Positions 47,841-60,300 of a DNA stretch of 64,000 nt are shown here, in pieces (within the stretch, counting starts at the first letter, position 1; each line of letters starts with the position of its first letter). The DNA is taken from contig VZTJ01003855.1 in NCBI GenBank assembly GCA_013397795.1, positions 1,393,824 through 1,457,823 of the forward strand, in the 5' to 3' direction. Source of the stretch: Orthonyx spaldingii (lineage: Eukaryota; Chordata; Aves; Passeriformes; Orthonychidae). Made by a program: the position numbers and the translations under genes. The notes below the pieces were generated by a model. That model searched no databases. It had not been told where the DNA came from and was given only the letters and a program-made list of their open reading frames with translations.

Positions 47841-49919
47841 TGAAAAGCCAATCCCAGCAGCTGCCTGTGGCCAGGGATGTCCAGCTGAGCCAGGGAACTG
47901 AACCAGGGGCGTCAGAAGGGACTGGAACACAGGACATTGGCTCTGCAGTATGCACAGCAAAACTACTGCAGTAACATTAGTTGTAATTCGGGCATTTTGA
48001 TCAGGGAGAGCTCAGGTTGGTTGGGGTTGTAGGTTTTGTTTAGACTGTAAATGTTTCTTTAAGGGATTTTTCTCCTGGCATTTCTGATTTATATTTTAAA
48101 GGATAATAGATTTTCAGTTATAATTTAAATTATTTTTGTTTATGAATTTTATTTGCTGTTCCAATCATTATATAAATATTTGTATGCCCTGGAGAGCTCT
48201 CTTTAGCAAATCAACAAACACGTGATCTATACTAATTGAATTATGAATCATTTCAAAACATACACCAACAAGGAAATGTGGTACTGTTGTCCTTTCATTT
48301 TTTATTTTTCTGTGCACTGTTTCCATTTCAGTTCCTTTAATTCATTTTATAAGTTTCTATTATCCAGAGATAGGGCTGGATCCAACACTAATGGATTATT
48401 TTCTCTGCCAGTTCAAAGTGTTGTACATGAGAGACACTAAGAAATCTGACACAATGCTAAATTCAAGAATGAACAAAAAAGTTTTCTCTTGCATCAACAA
48501 TGAAGATGAAAATATTAGATAACTTATTCTTTGCACAAAAGAAAAGATTTATCTGTATGTAGGAAGGCTTCAGCAGTTATTGATTCTGAGGATGGTTCCA
48601 TTAATTTATTCCCTCCCGAATGTTTTATTTGTGATCACAAGAGTCATCTAGTGCAATTAGTGATTATGAAAACTGCCAGCATGCAATTACTCAGAATAAT
48701 AAAAATATTCAAAACAAGAGCCAGAAGAATATGCAGCAAGCACGAGAAATTTGAGGTCAAAATGAAAAATGTTTTTTTATTCTGTTAACAAGAAACCCAG
48801 AGAAACTATGAATAAATTTGTCATTTGCCCTGAGATAATAATGCACTGCATTTGAAGGTCCCACATCTGGGCTTTTGTTGTGCTGAAGGGAAGTATACTC
48901 CAAAGGTACAGACTTTTCCCCAGGAAGATCCTGTTGCCGTTTCTGAGTTGAATTATTTGATGCCAGCTATTATTGCAATGCAAAACTGCTTCCTCCTATC
49001 AACAATTAAATATTCCATTGGAATCTGGAAAAAGCATTTGGAACCTTTTAATTTCCTTTGATGCAGTCCCTAGTAGGAAGAGTAAAAACCTGTGTTATTG
49101 TGAACTGGGTTTTGTTTATAGCTTCATGCATTTGAAGTAATTTTGGTGTAGATTTGGCATTTGGAGTCTGATTTTAGCCCCTGATTCTGGTGCAAGGCTC
49201 CACAGCTTGTCCTGCAGCATCTTTTGGAGGTGTTTTGTTTTCCTCAGGGCTGCCACAGCTGGCATGAGCCTGGTGGTTATTCCACAGCCACATCCCTGTG
49301 TAGGGCAGTCCCACGTTACTGATGTGCTTTTGGGTTTTGGGCATAAGCAAAGAAGGGAGCACAGGGCAACAGGGTGGTTCCATGCACAGTCTGAGGTGGT
49401 TTTTGGGAAATGGCAAAACATGATTTGCTTTTAAGATGTTCCAGACCTGAGTGGAGGAAGTGATTTTACAAATTCCTCTCAACGTGTCTGGACACAGAGA
49501 TCACCCCCTGACCCAGAGAAGCAAATCCACCCCTAACACAGAACAGCCCTTTTTAGTGACTGTGCTTGGTGTTTGAAACAGATTTTTTATGGGCAATGGG
49601 ATTCCTGTTGGGTGTTTCACTGCCCTGACGTGTTCCAGTCTCCAAGCCCAGTAAAACAGCAGTTTGCTGCAGAACTGATCAGTGCTGCGTTGTCAGTTTG
49701 CCTTCACACCATGAAGACAATTCCTCAATATTGTGTGATGGTGTCACACACAAAAAGCAGCATCATGACCCCCTGCTGCTCATCTCCTTAACATATTAAG
49801 CCAATTTCAGGATCAAGCCCTAATGTGACGTTTTCAAACTTGCTTCTATAATATCCTCTTTGCCCAGACAATAATTGCACTCAAGGTCGAAGCACAGAGT
49901 TCACAGACCTCTGCCCTAG
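47841..49919. other. Non-coding DNA, no gene recognised
   Basis: The sequence is AT-rich from 48,050 to 49,130, then mixed. Overlapping frames near 49,116-49,480 on both strands have no family resemblance. Confidence 0.65.
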
Positions 49920-50290
49920 CAGTGCCCAAATTTGCTGCTGGGTTAATTATAGCTGAGAAGAATTCAGCAAAGACCAAAAATTGGTGAGCTTGGATGCTTG
50001 TCTCAGCACATAATATTTATTGCAAACTATTAATGAGTCTTGTACCCAATGAGAGCTGTATTTTTGAGTATGTTATCTGTCTGAGATTAATGTTGATGCA
50101 AGTCTCCTGACACTATTAAGGTGTTTAAAATAATTCATTTCTTTCATGTAAAACAGCTTCATTGATTTCAGAGGTTTATACTCAATACAAAACCACTTAT
50201 GCTGTCATTTGCTAATTAATAATTTAGAAAAGGGGGATTTTGTTGAGTTTAGATTTGCATGGTTAATAATGAACTGAACACCATGACTAT
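49920..50290. promoter_or_regulatory. Candidate conserved enhancer-like block
   Basis: Homeodomain-type sites (GGTTAATTATAGC, AACTATTAATGAG, GCTAATTAATAATTTAG, GGTTAATAATG) occur with a perfect POU octamer ATTTGCAT at 50,253-50,260. No repeat or known transposon is evident. The combination is typical of neural or early developmental enhancers, but the call rests on motifs only. Confidence 0.3.
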
Positions 50291-53200
50291 GGCCTAACAC
50301 AGCACCTCTGCCTCCAGTTAGAACTGAACATTCTCTTTCTTCCTTGTAAGGACCAGCACACTTTAATTCTTGTTCCAGTCACCAAATACAAAAATGATAC
50401 ATTAGAAAAGAAACTTGAAAGAATAATATTAGTAGAAATACAAATGCAGCTCAGAAAGTCCAACATTGCAGTACATTTTTTGATAGGAAAATACTGAATA
50501 TGAGAGGAAGGATGAAAGGTGAAGCCAATTATTTTGAATCCAAATCCAATGAAATGCAGGATTACCACCCGCAAATAATAATAAGATCAACGTGTTAATT
50601 TTTTGCAGAAATTTGTTTCAAATTCATAAACATGTTACTTGTAGAGTTAAAACTTTTTTAACTTTGTTTTACATCTGTGAAAGAAGCGATTAATTAACAA
50701 AAAATCCTAAAACAACTCCAGAAGCTGAGACTTTAAAAGTGTTGCTGTTATTTTCTGGGCAAAACCAGAAGATTATGCTGGAAGTCAGTAGGGTAGAGTA
50801 TCCTGTAAGAGATGCTTCTTCTTGTCCAGGTGTAGTTTTGAGATAGTTCTTTACAATCAAATTGAGAATGCAATTAATATATTAGAGCAGGTGAGTTGCA
50901 GTTTCCTCTTCATAAACAGATCCCAAGAATGTTCCCTGCCCCTGTATCTTTCTTTCCAGGCACAAGGGTGGTGCTTAGGTGATAAACCCCCAGCCACTCT
51001 GACTTTTCAGGAACGGTCACAGATGCAGCCTGGAGATCCTGTGCCTATCAGCAGCCATGAAATGCTGGGCCCAGGAGATCCTTTGGGAGGCCCAAATTAC
51101 AGATGAAGGTGGGAGGAGAGGGAGATGGGAAGGAAGAACCTGTGAGGATTTCACCCTGCTCGTGTGAGCAAACAAAAGCACATCTGACAACCCTGTTCTC
51201 CAGAGCTGTTCTGTTTTCCTGCCTCCATCTTCCACTGTGCCAATAAGATGAGCATTTAAAATGCTCTACTTTTAATTACTAATGAATTAGTCTCATTTGT
51301 CAGATGTCTGAAAATGTGAACACAGTTTTTTTTTTTCTAGAGCCCCATTGCTTGTGTGAATAAATAGCTACGTGGTCTTTACCTCCCGAGGGGAGTGCAG
51401 TCAGGAAAAGGTGGAATTAGGCAATTAACAAAAGAAGTGAAAGCAGTGAAATAAGGAAAGAGGCTTCAGAAAAAGTTGGTGTTATTCTGAACTCCCCACA
51501 GCCATTCTGTGGGGTTCCACTTAATTGAGATGAATAACATGGTTTCATAAAGAGACCAGTGGAAGGGGCCTATTTAAACTTTGTAACTAATTAATAGTTT
51601 CTCAAGGATGCTCAGCAGTGGGAAGTGGGAGTGCTGCTCACGCTGGTGCTGCGATGTCTGCGGCTGGGTCTGCTTTGGCTTTGCACAGGAGGAGCAAAAC
51701 ATCTCTGCTCACACAGATTTGTCCATCTGTCAGTGAGGGAGGGGGTCACTTGCTGTTACCATCGTGTACTCTGCATTTCCCAAGTGCTGTCACAACTCCA
51801 AGAAAGTCGTCTCCTTTCAGGCCGTTATAACAAGAGAAGAACAAATGTGTAGGTTGAATAGCTGTTATTTTCATCTTAGCATCAAACAAGAATAACAAGA
51901 TCATGTTTCTCAGTATTTCAATATTTATTCCTCCTGTGATTCACTGCAATGGACTTGTTGCTAGAAATATGCAGGCATTTGTGAACATGAGCTGCCCTCC
52001 AGGAGCATGGGACACCTCTGTGGCCATTTCATCCTCTCTGCATCTCAAAGATCTCTCTACCTGTGCCTTGCCAGAACATTCTCTTAAGATAGGAGTCTTC
52101 TTGTTGAGACAGACATTTGAATCTGTCTCTTACAGCAGACAGACAGCTTTCTGAACAGCTGGAGCCTGCCTGTGTGAAGCAGTTCCTCAGAGCACGCAGG
52201 AGATGACCTGAGCAAGCAATGGATTGTGACTGTCACCGAGTCTGGGGTGGCACCTGCAGAGCCCTCGGGTCCTCCCCTGCTTCCAGCATCTCACACGACT
52301 GCTGCAGGCTTGGATTTCTTCCTTCCATGCCATCGTGTCACTGGGCTTGCTTGCATCAGCAACAACTGTTCTGCTTGCAGCTTGGCCATGCAGGACTCTG
52401 GAAAGGTTTGTTCATTCTCTGTGTGGTCACCCTGAGGTCAGAGCACAGACAGGGCTTTGTTCCTCCTTCACCAGCTGGGGAAAAAGCTTTTTGTGGGGTT
52501 TGTAAAAGCTGCTGTGGGGTTTGTAGGTGTTCAACATTCAAATCTACAAAAGAACATCCTTGGATGGACATAAGGATTGTAATATAATGCACAGTCCAAA
52601 TTAGAGCAACAAAATACGTGGATTTTACTTTGCTGCAGATCTTTTTTGTTACCAAATGAGGTGCTAGGTTTCAAGGAAACAATTGTTACTATCCTGCTAA
52701 GTGTTTATAGCTCTTTTTATTATATATGCTTCCTTCAGGATCTCTTATTGTTCTGCTGGATGTTGTTTTTCCTTCTCCCCAGCTATGGGCCCCTGGTGGA
52801 TTTTTCCAGAGGAAGTCAGATAGATATATACCAATAAGTATTTGCCATGTAGCTATTCAGCACATTATTTTTCTTGATGGCTTGTTTGTTTCCTGAGCTT
52901 TTTTCTTTACTAACACTTTTCTCTGCTTTCCAGATTCAAGCAGACTTTCTGGATGTCACAGTTACTTCAAAAATATTTGGCAAACAAGTTATTTCTCACT
53001 AGAAGAAGCAACAAATTTAATCCAGGTTATCCCCTGTGCTCCTTGAGAATACATGCCTGCTTAATCCTGTAGAGAAGTAAATACTGTCTTGAACAAAACA
53101 TCTCTATGCTGGAAGATTGCTTGATTTTTATTTATTTTATGTTTTTGTCCAGAGAGGAAGAGAGATTTTTGCTTTAACAGTTGTATGAAGAGCTGAATCA

Positions 53201-56200
53201 ATACAAGATAAGACCTCAGAGGCCTTTTTCCTCGTGTTGAACTACTGGCTAAGCCTGTATCACTTTATACCTCGGTGGACAAGCTGCCTCCTTCCCCTGC
53301 TCCCCATGGCAACCTGTGGCTGTGCCAGAGGATAAAGTCATCCCAGGAACTCTGCCACGTGTCAGGGGTGCACAGAGCACGGCAGTCAGCTCGGGAAATG
53401 GTCCTTTTCTTCAGCATTTGGTGTTGGCTCAGTCAGGTGTCTGTGTTCACTGTGCCTCTGAAACGTCTCCGTTCAGACACGAGTAGTGTTAAACAAGTGT
53501 GACCGTGTGAAGCTGTCCCTTCCCTTCCCCACAGCCTCCCTTCAGGGGTCCATTTGCTCAGTTTGAAACTGAGACTGGAAACTGCCAGGAGCAGCCCCCA
53601 TCCTGAGAGTCCCACAGCCCAGGGCAGCTGGAGGGTGAGAGGAACCAACAGCCAGAAGTGGAAGAGGGGAGTGCAAAGCAGATCTAAGGGGACACCCTGG
53701 CCAGGGGTGTGGCACTGAAACAGTGACATTGCAAAGCCACTGAAGGGCAGAGACGGCAGATCCCCTTAAAGCAGGGTTCTTGTATTTGTTCCACGAGGTT
53801 GCAAGGCTGCACAGCTCAGCTTTTGTGTCGGTGTGTGGAGGCTCTACCTTCCCTAAACCCATACAGACACACGATATTTTAATGTCACTTTTTAGAACCA
53901 GCTTGACGCAAAGGTGTTTGACTCCTTTGTTACTATCATTTTATATGTTGATGTAAAATCATAGAGATGAGTTGATTTTCTGGAAAATGCTAGACGTATC
54001 TTTTGTTTTTTCTTGGCATTTCTGATCTTCTTCGATTTTGAGCTCTTGTAATGAGCTCAAACACTGTAACTCAAATTCCCTTGAAGTTTTTGTAAAACCT
54101 GCAGAGCTCAATCTCTTTGAAATATGACATGAAAATTCACTTTTCTAGTTCTTACTGTTATTCCTGCTTTTACTTTATGTGATGAATCTTGGCTATTGTT
54201 AAGAGTAAGGATGGTTCATCTGGGTTAAGTTTTTTATTTGGGAAAGCCATAGCCAAAATCTTGACAGGCACTGCAAAGTGATTAGCAAGCCACGTTACTA
54301 TTGAATGCCTTTTGGAAAGTTTAACAAAGTTCTTGCTATTTGTTTTCTTGTATTTTATCTCCTAAGCAGAGAGAGAAGCATCTGGAGAATGGCCCTACTT
54401 GGTGTCTCACAGGAGTGCAGACTGATTCTTCTCATCAAGCAGAACTATTAAATGGTGTTTAATAGTTGGGAGGCCAATAGTCATTGGTGTCACATCCAGA
54501 AACTGCCTAAGACAAACTTTTTGTTCTTGACACCTGGATTGGAGAACAAAAGTAAAAAGAAAGGAAAAAGCTACGAGGAGAAATATTGACGTGGATATGG
54601 AATCACCATTTCTTTTTTTAGAATATTTTCATGTTTTCCTAGCTGTGAGCAGTTTAAGAGCTTTACTGGTTGATGTGGAAAGAATGCTGCAAGAACACCT
54701 CTCACTTGCAAAGTTGCTTCCTGCCTTCCAAATTTGCTGTGCACATGCAGAACATGGATTTAATTGTAAAAATCACTTTTCCTCTGGCATTATATGGGAC
54801 AAAGTTTCCTGAGGCCATCAGGTCTTAGGTGCATTTCGCTGTTTATCTCCCTGCACCTTTTGGACTCAATTTTAATGCTGGAGTCTCAATTTTTATATAG
54901 ATTCCTTCGCATGTATATAAAATCTTCTTAATTTTAATATTTTATTTTTTAGTGTGAGCTCCTTAGAATTTTTCTTCCCATCAAACAAGAAGCATTCGCT
55001 ACCTTCCTGTAATTTCTGTATGTGTCATTCAAAAAGTCTTATTTCATGGAAAGATTTTCCTGCTGTAGGAAATCAGCTTTTTGATTATTTGACAGATCCC
55101 TGAGTCTGGTATCTCGCAAAGATCACATTTCTCAGGAAAATGCTGCATCTTGTGAAGGAAAGATTAAATGCTAATTTAATGGCAGTGTAATGCCTGTAGC
55201 CTTGTGCCTGCTTTGCCAAATCCTCTGTGTCTCTGCAATGTCATTTAAGTTTTCCACGCACAAATCCAGGGGCCCGTGATCTCCCTGTTTGTGCTGAGGG
55301 GGCTCATTCAGGCAGTGGCACCGAGTTCCAGGCACTCTCTGAGGCTTTGCTGCTCCCTCTGCCATGCTCAGCAAGGGAAGTGATGCACTGAGCACAGCAT
55401 TGTGTTGGCGTTCTGCTCTCTGGAGAACATTTTCTGGTAGAAAGAAACAGGAATATTTAAAGCGCACACAGGAGCCTCTTCAAAATTCTCTGCAGCTGTA
55501 GTTTGACAATATTACACAGACTGAAATGTTTGCTTATCAGAAAAGCTGAAATGTTTAAAGAACATTGATCTACATTTCTTGTCAGTTTACTGTCTCCATT
55601 GGCACAACATTTGGAGGGATTCTGATGTTATGAAATGGAGAGTGCCTCAGACTTGCATCTGCAGTGAATACTCCGTTACCTCTTTCTGAGCCTTGGAACA
55701 ATAACTCCTTCCACCTAAACACTTACAGAATGTGAACCATATGATAGAGCTGTGCAAGTTGTTCCTATTTTCCACCTTATGTTATAATGGCAACTGCTGC
55801 CAATCAGCAAAACAAGGAGGTTGGGAAATGGGAATTTTCTGTGAATGCCACTGGCTTCTTTAATTTCCTTGAAATTAAGTACAGGCACTGTTCAACTGTT
55901 GACATTTTTCACAGCTGAGGCAGGGTCAGTGTTACTGACACAAGATGTTTAAGTGCTGATATCAACTTTTGTGTGTGCTGTAAATGAGCTCTGCCAGATC
56001 ACATGGTTCATCTTCTGGTGCTTCTCCAATCCTGGCCAGAAGCTGTGATAAAGGAGTCAGATGGAAAATTTCGATTAGAATGATTTTTTTAAGATCCTTT
56101 TTTTTAAGTGAAAGAAGCACTTTTATGATAGCTTGCAGCTTTTGCTGAGCAAAGCTGTGATTAGAAGGTTGTTATGCAGGACTTTGACAGCTGACTTTCA

Positions 56201-57214
56201 ATGAGAATTAAGAGCACAGAGCTGAATGTAGACACAGGAATTGTTAGTCCTTTCCCGTGGTTTCTATTGTACAACCCCAGGCTGCTCTGTAATAGCACTG
56301 CTTCCTCTAGAGCTCTGCAGCTCTGGTCAGATCTCATTTGAGGGGTCTTGTTGCTGTATATCCACGGTGTTTTTACAGTAGTTACTGCTTGAGAAACTGA
56401 TGGGGAAGCAATAATGGAAGTGATCTTAATTTCACTACAATAACTCTCCATAATCGGCACAAAACACTGGCTGTTTCCTCCTGCTTCTCAGCAAAGATTT
56501 AAAAGCTGACTGAGTTGCCATGTTACTTAAGACTTCATTATTTTTTGCAAAGTATACTCCAGAGCATTTGCTAGAACATTATGAAGTATTATCATAAATG
56601 ATTAAGCTGAACTATAATTGTCAAAATATGTGAAAAAAGCACATCTGGCAAGCCTGGTTTTTCACTCCCTAATTCACATGAGTCAGTAATTCACCATGGA
56701 TCCTCCTGACAGTGTGAATAAGCCAGGCTGTGTGGCAGGGCAGCCCGTGGCTCCTCAGCCTCCTGGAGCACAGTGGGCACTCCTTGCCTGGTCTCACCCC
56801 TGGCAGCAGGGACCTGAACTGGGGCAGGTCTGACTGAGGGACCTGGGGAACAGGCAAACCAACCCTGGCGGTCACCAAATCCACTCTCATGCAGCCAGGT
56901 TCATGTAACCAATTATTTCTAAATAGTTGTGGTTTCTTGCATCTGTTGTTTCTATTCCCATTTTCTCCTTGCTTGTATGACAGTTATACTGTCATTTCTG
57001 ATCTAGGCTGTGTTTATGGCCAATGTATAACATTTGTTCTTGTGCCAGCATCAGGCTTCAGTTAAAATGTTCTTTTTCCTTCTTGCTGGTAAGTTCTGTG
57101 ATGAGGAAGAGTGAAAATTGGATACCATCCTTCTCAACTTTCCTTTCGTGAGGTTATACAAACCAAAAGCCTCCTCTTATTTTAAAACAAGTTTTAATCC
57201 CCTCAGTCATACTC
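50291..57214. other. Non-coding DNA, no gene recognised
   Basis: No exon, RNA gene or transposon could be recognised in this 6.9 kb. A Cys-rich 122-codon frame at 52,219-52,587 and GC-rich patches at 51,600-51,800 and 53,280-53,760 give chance frames. A 9-bp stem with 7-base loop lies at 54,037-54,061. AT-rich stretches occur at 53,900-54,180 and 54,880-54,960. Confidence 0.6.
54037..54061. repeat. Small inverted repeat (9-bp arms, 7-base loop)
   Basis: Arms TTTGAGCTC and GAGCTCAAA pair perfectly around TTGTAAT. No T-run follows that would suggest a Pol III end. It may simply reflect two copies of the self-complementary GAGCTC. Confidence 0.8.
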
Positions 57215-57370
57215 CTGCTAATGCAGATTGAATTTATTTTCCTTGGGTGGGACTGTAGACACTGTTCCACGTGAGGCCTCACTGGCACTGTTCCAATACC
57301 TCTCACATCTGTTATTGAATTACAGCCTGGGGATCCTTTGGTGATTGGACAGTAGATCCACATTTTTTCT
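57215..57370 (-). mobile_element. Ancient CR1 LINE fragment, end of ORF2
   Basis: Read on the minus strand the segment parallels the C-terminal part of CR1 ORF2. A PGCN stretch stands where CR1 has LGCI, followed about 17 residues later by VRPHVEQCLQ where CR1 has VRPHLEYCVQ. On the + strand the antisense landmarks CCACGTGAGGCCTCACTGG and TACAGCCTGGGGATCCTTTG match the corresponding avian CR1 antisense blocks in order and at the right distance. Divergence is high and the reading is broken, so the copy is old and dead. Edges are approximate. Confidence 0.65.
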
Positions 57371-60300
57371 TCCAAACAATGAATGTTATTGTAAGTCTCT
57401 TCTAGCATGGTGTCAATATTATGGGTGTCAAAGAGAACATCTCCTAAAGCTGTTTGTGATGAGATTGGACAGGGCATGGCTGAAGTGGGAGATTTCCAGT
57501 TCCTGTGTGTGCCAAGCCATGAAACACAGTAATCACCTCCAGGTGATATTTGCCTACTATTTTCCTTTTTGTTAAATTTATGGGAACATTTTTGGCAGAA
57601 TTTGTCTTTATGATAACATTAAGATTTCAGCTATATTTGAGTTTGATCGTGGAGGTCTTTATGGACCTTGCTATTCTTTTCCTGTGTGTCCCTACAGGGA
57701 TTTTGATTGCAAATGGTGATTTTGCTCTTCTTTCCCTACTTCTCCACAGTATCATTACCTAGGGTGACCCTACACCATTTTGTGTCTCTAATACTTGCCT
57801 TACACCTAGAAATTGCTGTTCTGTCATGATGTGATTATCTCTGGTTCGTGTTCCTTCTGAAGATGTCCTCGTTTGACTGCCCAGGTTCCTTGGTTTCTCT
57901 CCTTTGCTGGTGGTCACCTCTCAGGTCCTTCACTACATTGGACCAGATCACCTTTGTTATCTCTGGATTTCTCTTCGCCTCCTCCACTGTTTCTTTGCTT
58001 GCCAACCTCCTCCACACTCCTAACTTTTAAAGAACAGGTTCAAACAGAACCCATTTTTCCTGTTTCCTGATCTCCTTATTTTGGGATCCTACACAATTTA
58101 ACTTGGTGTGGCAGTGGGTGAATATTTGTAGAGCACTTTGGAAACCTTAAGGGTGTGTAAAGGCTGCTTGTTTCATCTTTTTCATTACTTTTTCTGGATA
58201 GAAGCAGAAGCTGAGTATTTTATCATTAATTAACTCCTCGGTGACTGAACAAAATTAGGAGCTGTGTGTGCCAGGATGCAGCACTTCTGCACGGCTCACC
58301 TTCCAAAGGCTGCCAGAGAGGGCTGAGGAGTGTGGCTGGGAGACTCCCAGGCTGCCCTGCGGAATCTGCATCCTCAGCAACACCGCCAAGGAGCCCTGCA
58401 TGGCTCAGTCTGCTGCTGGCCTGCCCTGCTTCACCTCTGGGATTCCAGGGGAGCACTCCTGAGTTTCCTCAGCCAGGCTGCCCAGAGGGGCCACAGCTGA
58501 GAAACCTCTGCATGAAGCTCTGCTCACTGCTGTGCCTGGAGAGGCTGAGCTGGAGCTCCCAGGGCTGTGGCAGAGCTGCCGTGTGCTGCTCAGCAGCACA
58601 GTTAGGCAAGCTCTGTACAGAGGGGGGCAGTGAGGATTCAGCAGCAGACTTAAATTATCATTTCTGAGCAATTGAATAATAAATTGGCCTGGAAAGTGTT
58701 GAATATTTTAAGGCTTTAAATAAGAACTGGGTTTTGCCTTTTGTGTGCAGTGTTTGTTGTTGCCGTGCTGAGGTGGAGCTGTCCAGGTGCCTGTCCAGGG
58801 GAGGCTGAATGCCCAGAGCAATTAAACAATCGAGGTGGGCATTAAGGACTCTGAGTCATCACCCACTTGCCAGGTCTGTGCTCTGGGAGTGCTCAGGGAT
58901 ATTTCAGAGGCTGCAGGCGGCTGCTGGGACAGGGGTGAGTGGGCAGGGAAGGTGCAGGGGCACAGTGGGTGAAGCGCCAGAGCTGAGCAGGAGCAGCGGT
59001 GCAGGGTCAGGCCAGAGGCTGTCCTTGCTCAGCATCCAGCAGCTGGCAAACACCAGACACCTGCAGAAGAATTTGGTGTGCAAATACTTTGCATTTTGCC
59101 TGTGATTTTTTTAAATTCCTTTTTCTTTTTTAATGCTTCTCTTGGCAGGTGGTATGTTTTTATTTAATAAATCTTGATGGATTTTTCCTTACATAAATTT
59201 CTGTCACTTTTAAGCCTTGTAGGTTGTTTTATGTTAGTAAATAACCTTATTTTTGTATAAATACCATCGCTTTTGAATTCCAATGTTGCAAAAAATCTTG
59301 GCAAATTTTTGTCATTTTTTAGGGTTTTTTTCCTGCTGAAAAAAAGTATCTAGAAAATTTTTTCTCAGCAAACAAATGCAATCTTTTACTTTTTAATGAA
59401 AATGCAAGTATTGCCCCTTTTTCTCATGGGCAAGTGTATCTCAGTGAATGCCATCTCTGCAGAGGAATTAATTCTGTCCCTTTGCTCACATGAAGCACTT
59501 GAGGAGTTTGGTGTCCTTGCTCCTGCAGGTTGTTAGAAGATGTCACTCACCAGAAGGAATCCAAAGCCAAGTGCTGGAGAAGGGAGCTGCTGTGGAGCTG
59601 TGCTGTAGGTGGGACAGTAATTAGCAGAGCAAAAGGGCTGAGATCAGAAGGCACAGGACCAGCATCTGATGAAAAAGGACCATGGCAACAAAGAGAAAGA
59701 GGAATGGATGCAGGTGCAGGCTGGAGGAGAGCAAAGCAAGGTGTAGAGTGAGAGGTGAGGACCTGGAGAAAAGCTAAAGGACTTCAGAGAGCTGGGAGTC
59801 AGCTCAAGGGAAGCAAAGAGGGCCCATTAGCAACGGCTGATAACAGAGCAAGGAGAAGGAGTACAGAAGGCAGCAAGGAGGGAACGCACAGCGGGTCAGT
59901 GGCTGAGTGGAGAAGGTGGGTAATGGGAAGGGGAATAACGAGAGGAGACAGTCTGAGGAAAGCTGACACTGGGTGTGCCTTTGCCTCTTCTGAGGGTCTC
60001 TGGGAATTTGATTCTTCTGATGTGTTTGAGGTGCCCAGGTAGAAAAATCTCTCTGTGGCGTGAGACTTTGAGAGTTCCCCATGCTGGGAGCGTGTGCCTG
60101 TGAAGGGCAGGGCTGAGGGATCATCACCAGCACTGCACTGGGCAGAGGAGGCCCTGGCACTGCCTTTCTCTAAGGTTTGGATATCACTGGTTAATAAAGG
60201 TCTATCAGTCTATTTATGAGCCTGCTAGAGACCAAGTACAGAAATGTATGAAGACCTCAGAAATTATTTATGATGCATTTACAGCATAAATAGCTAAGCT

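Noticed and set aside
52219..52587. Cys-rich 122-codon frame resembling a small secreted protein
   Set aside because: No signal peptide pattern at the start, no regular cysteine spacing, and no known relative.
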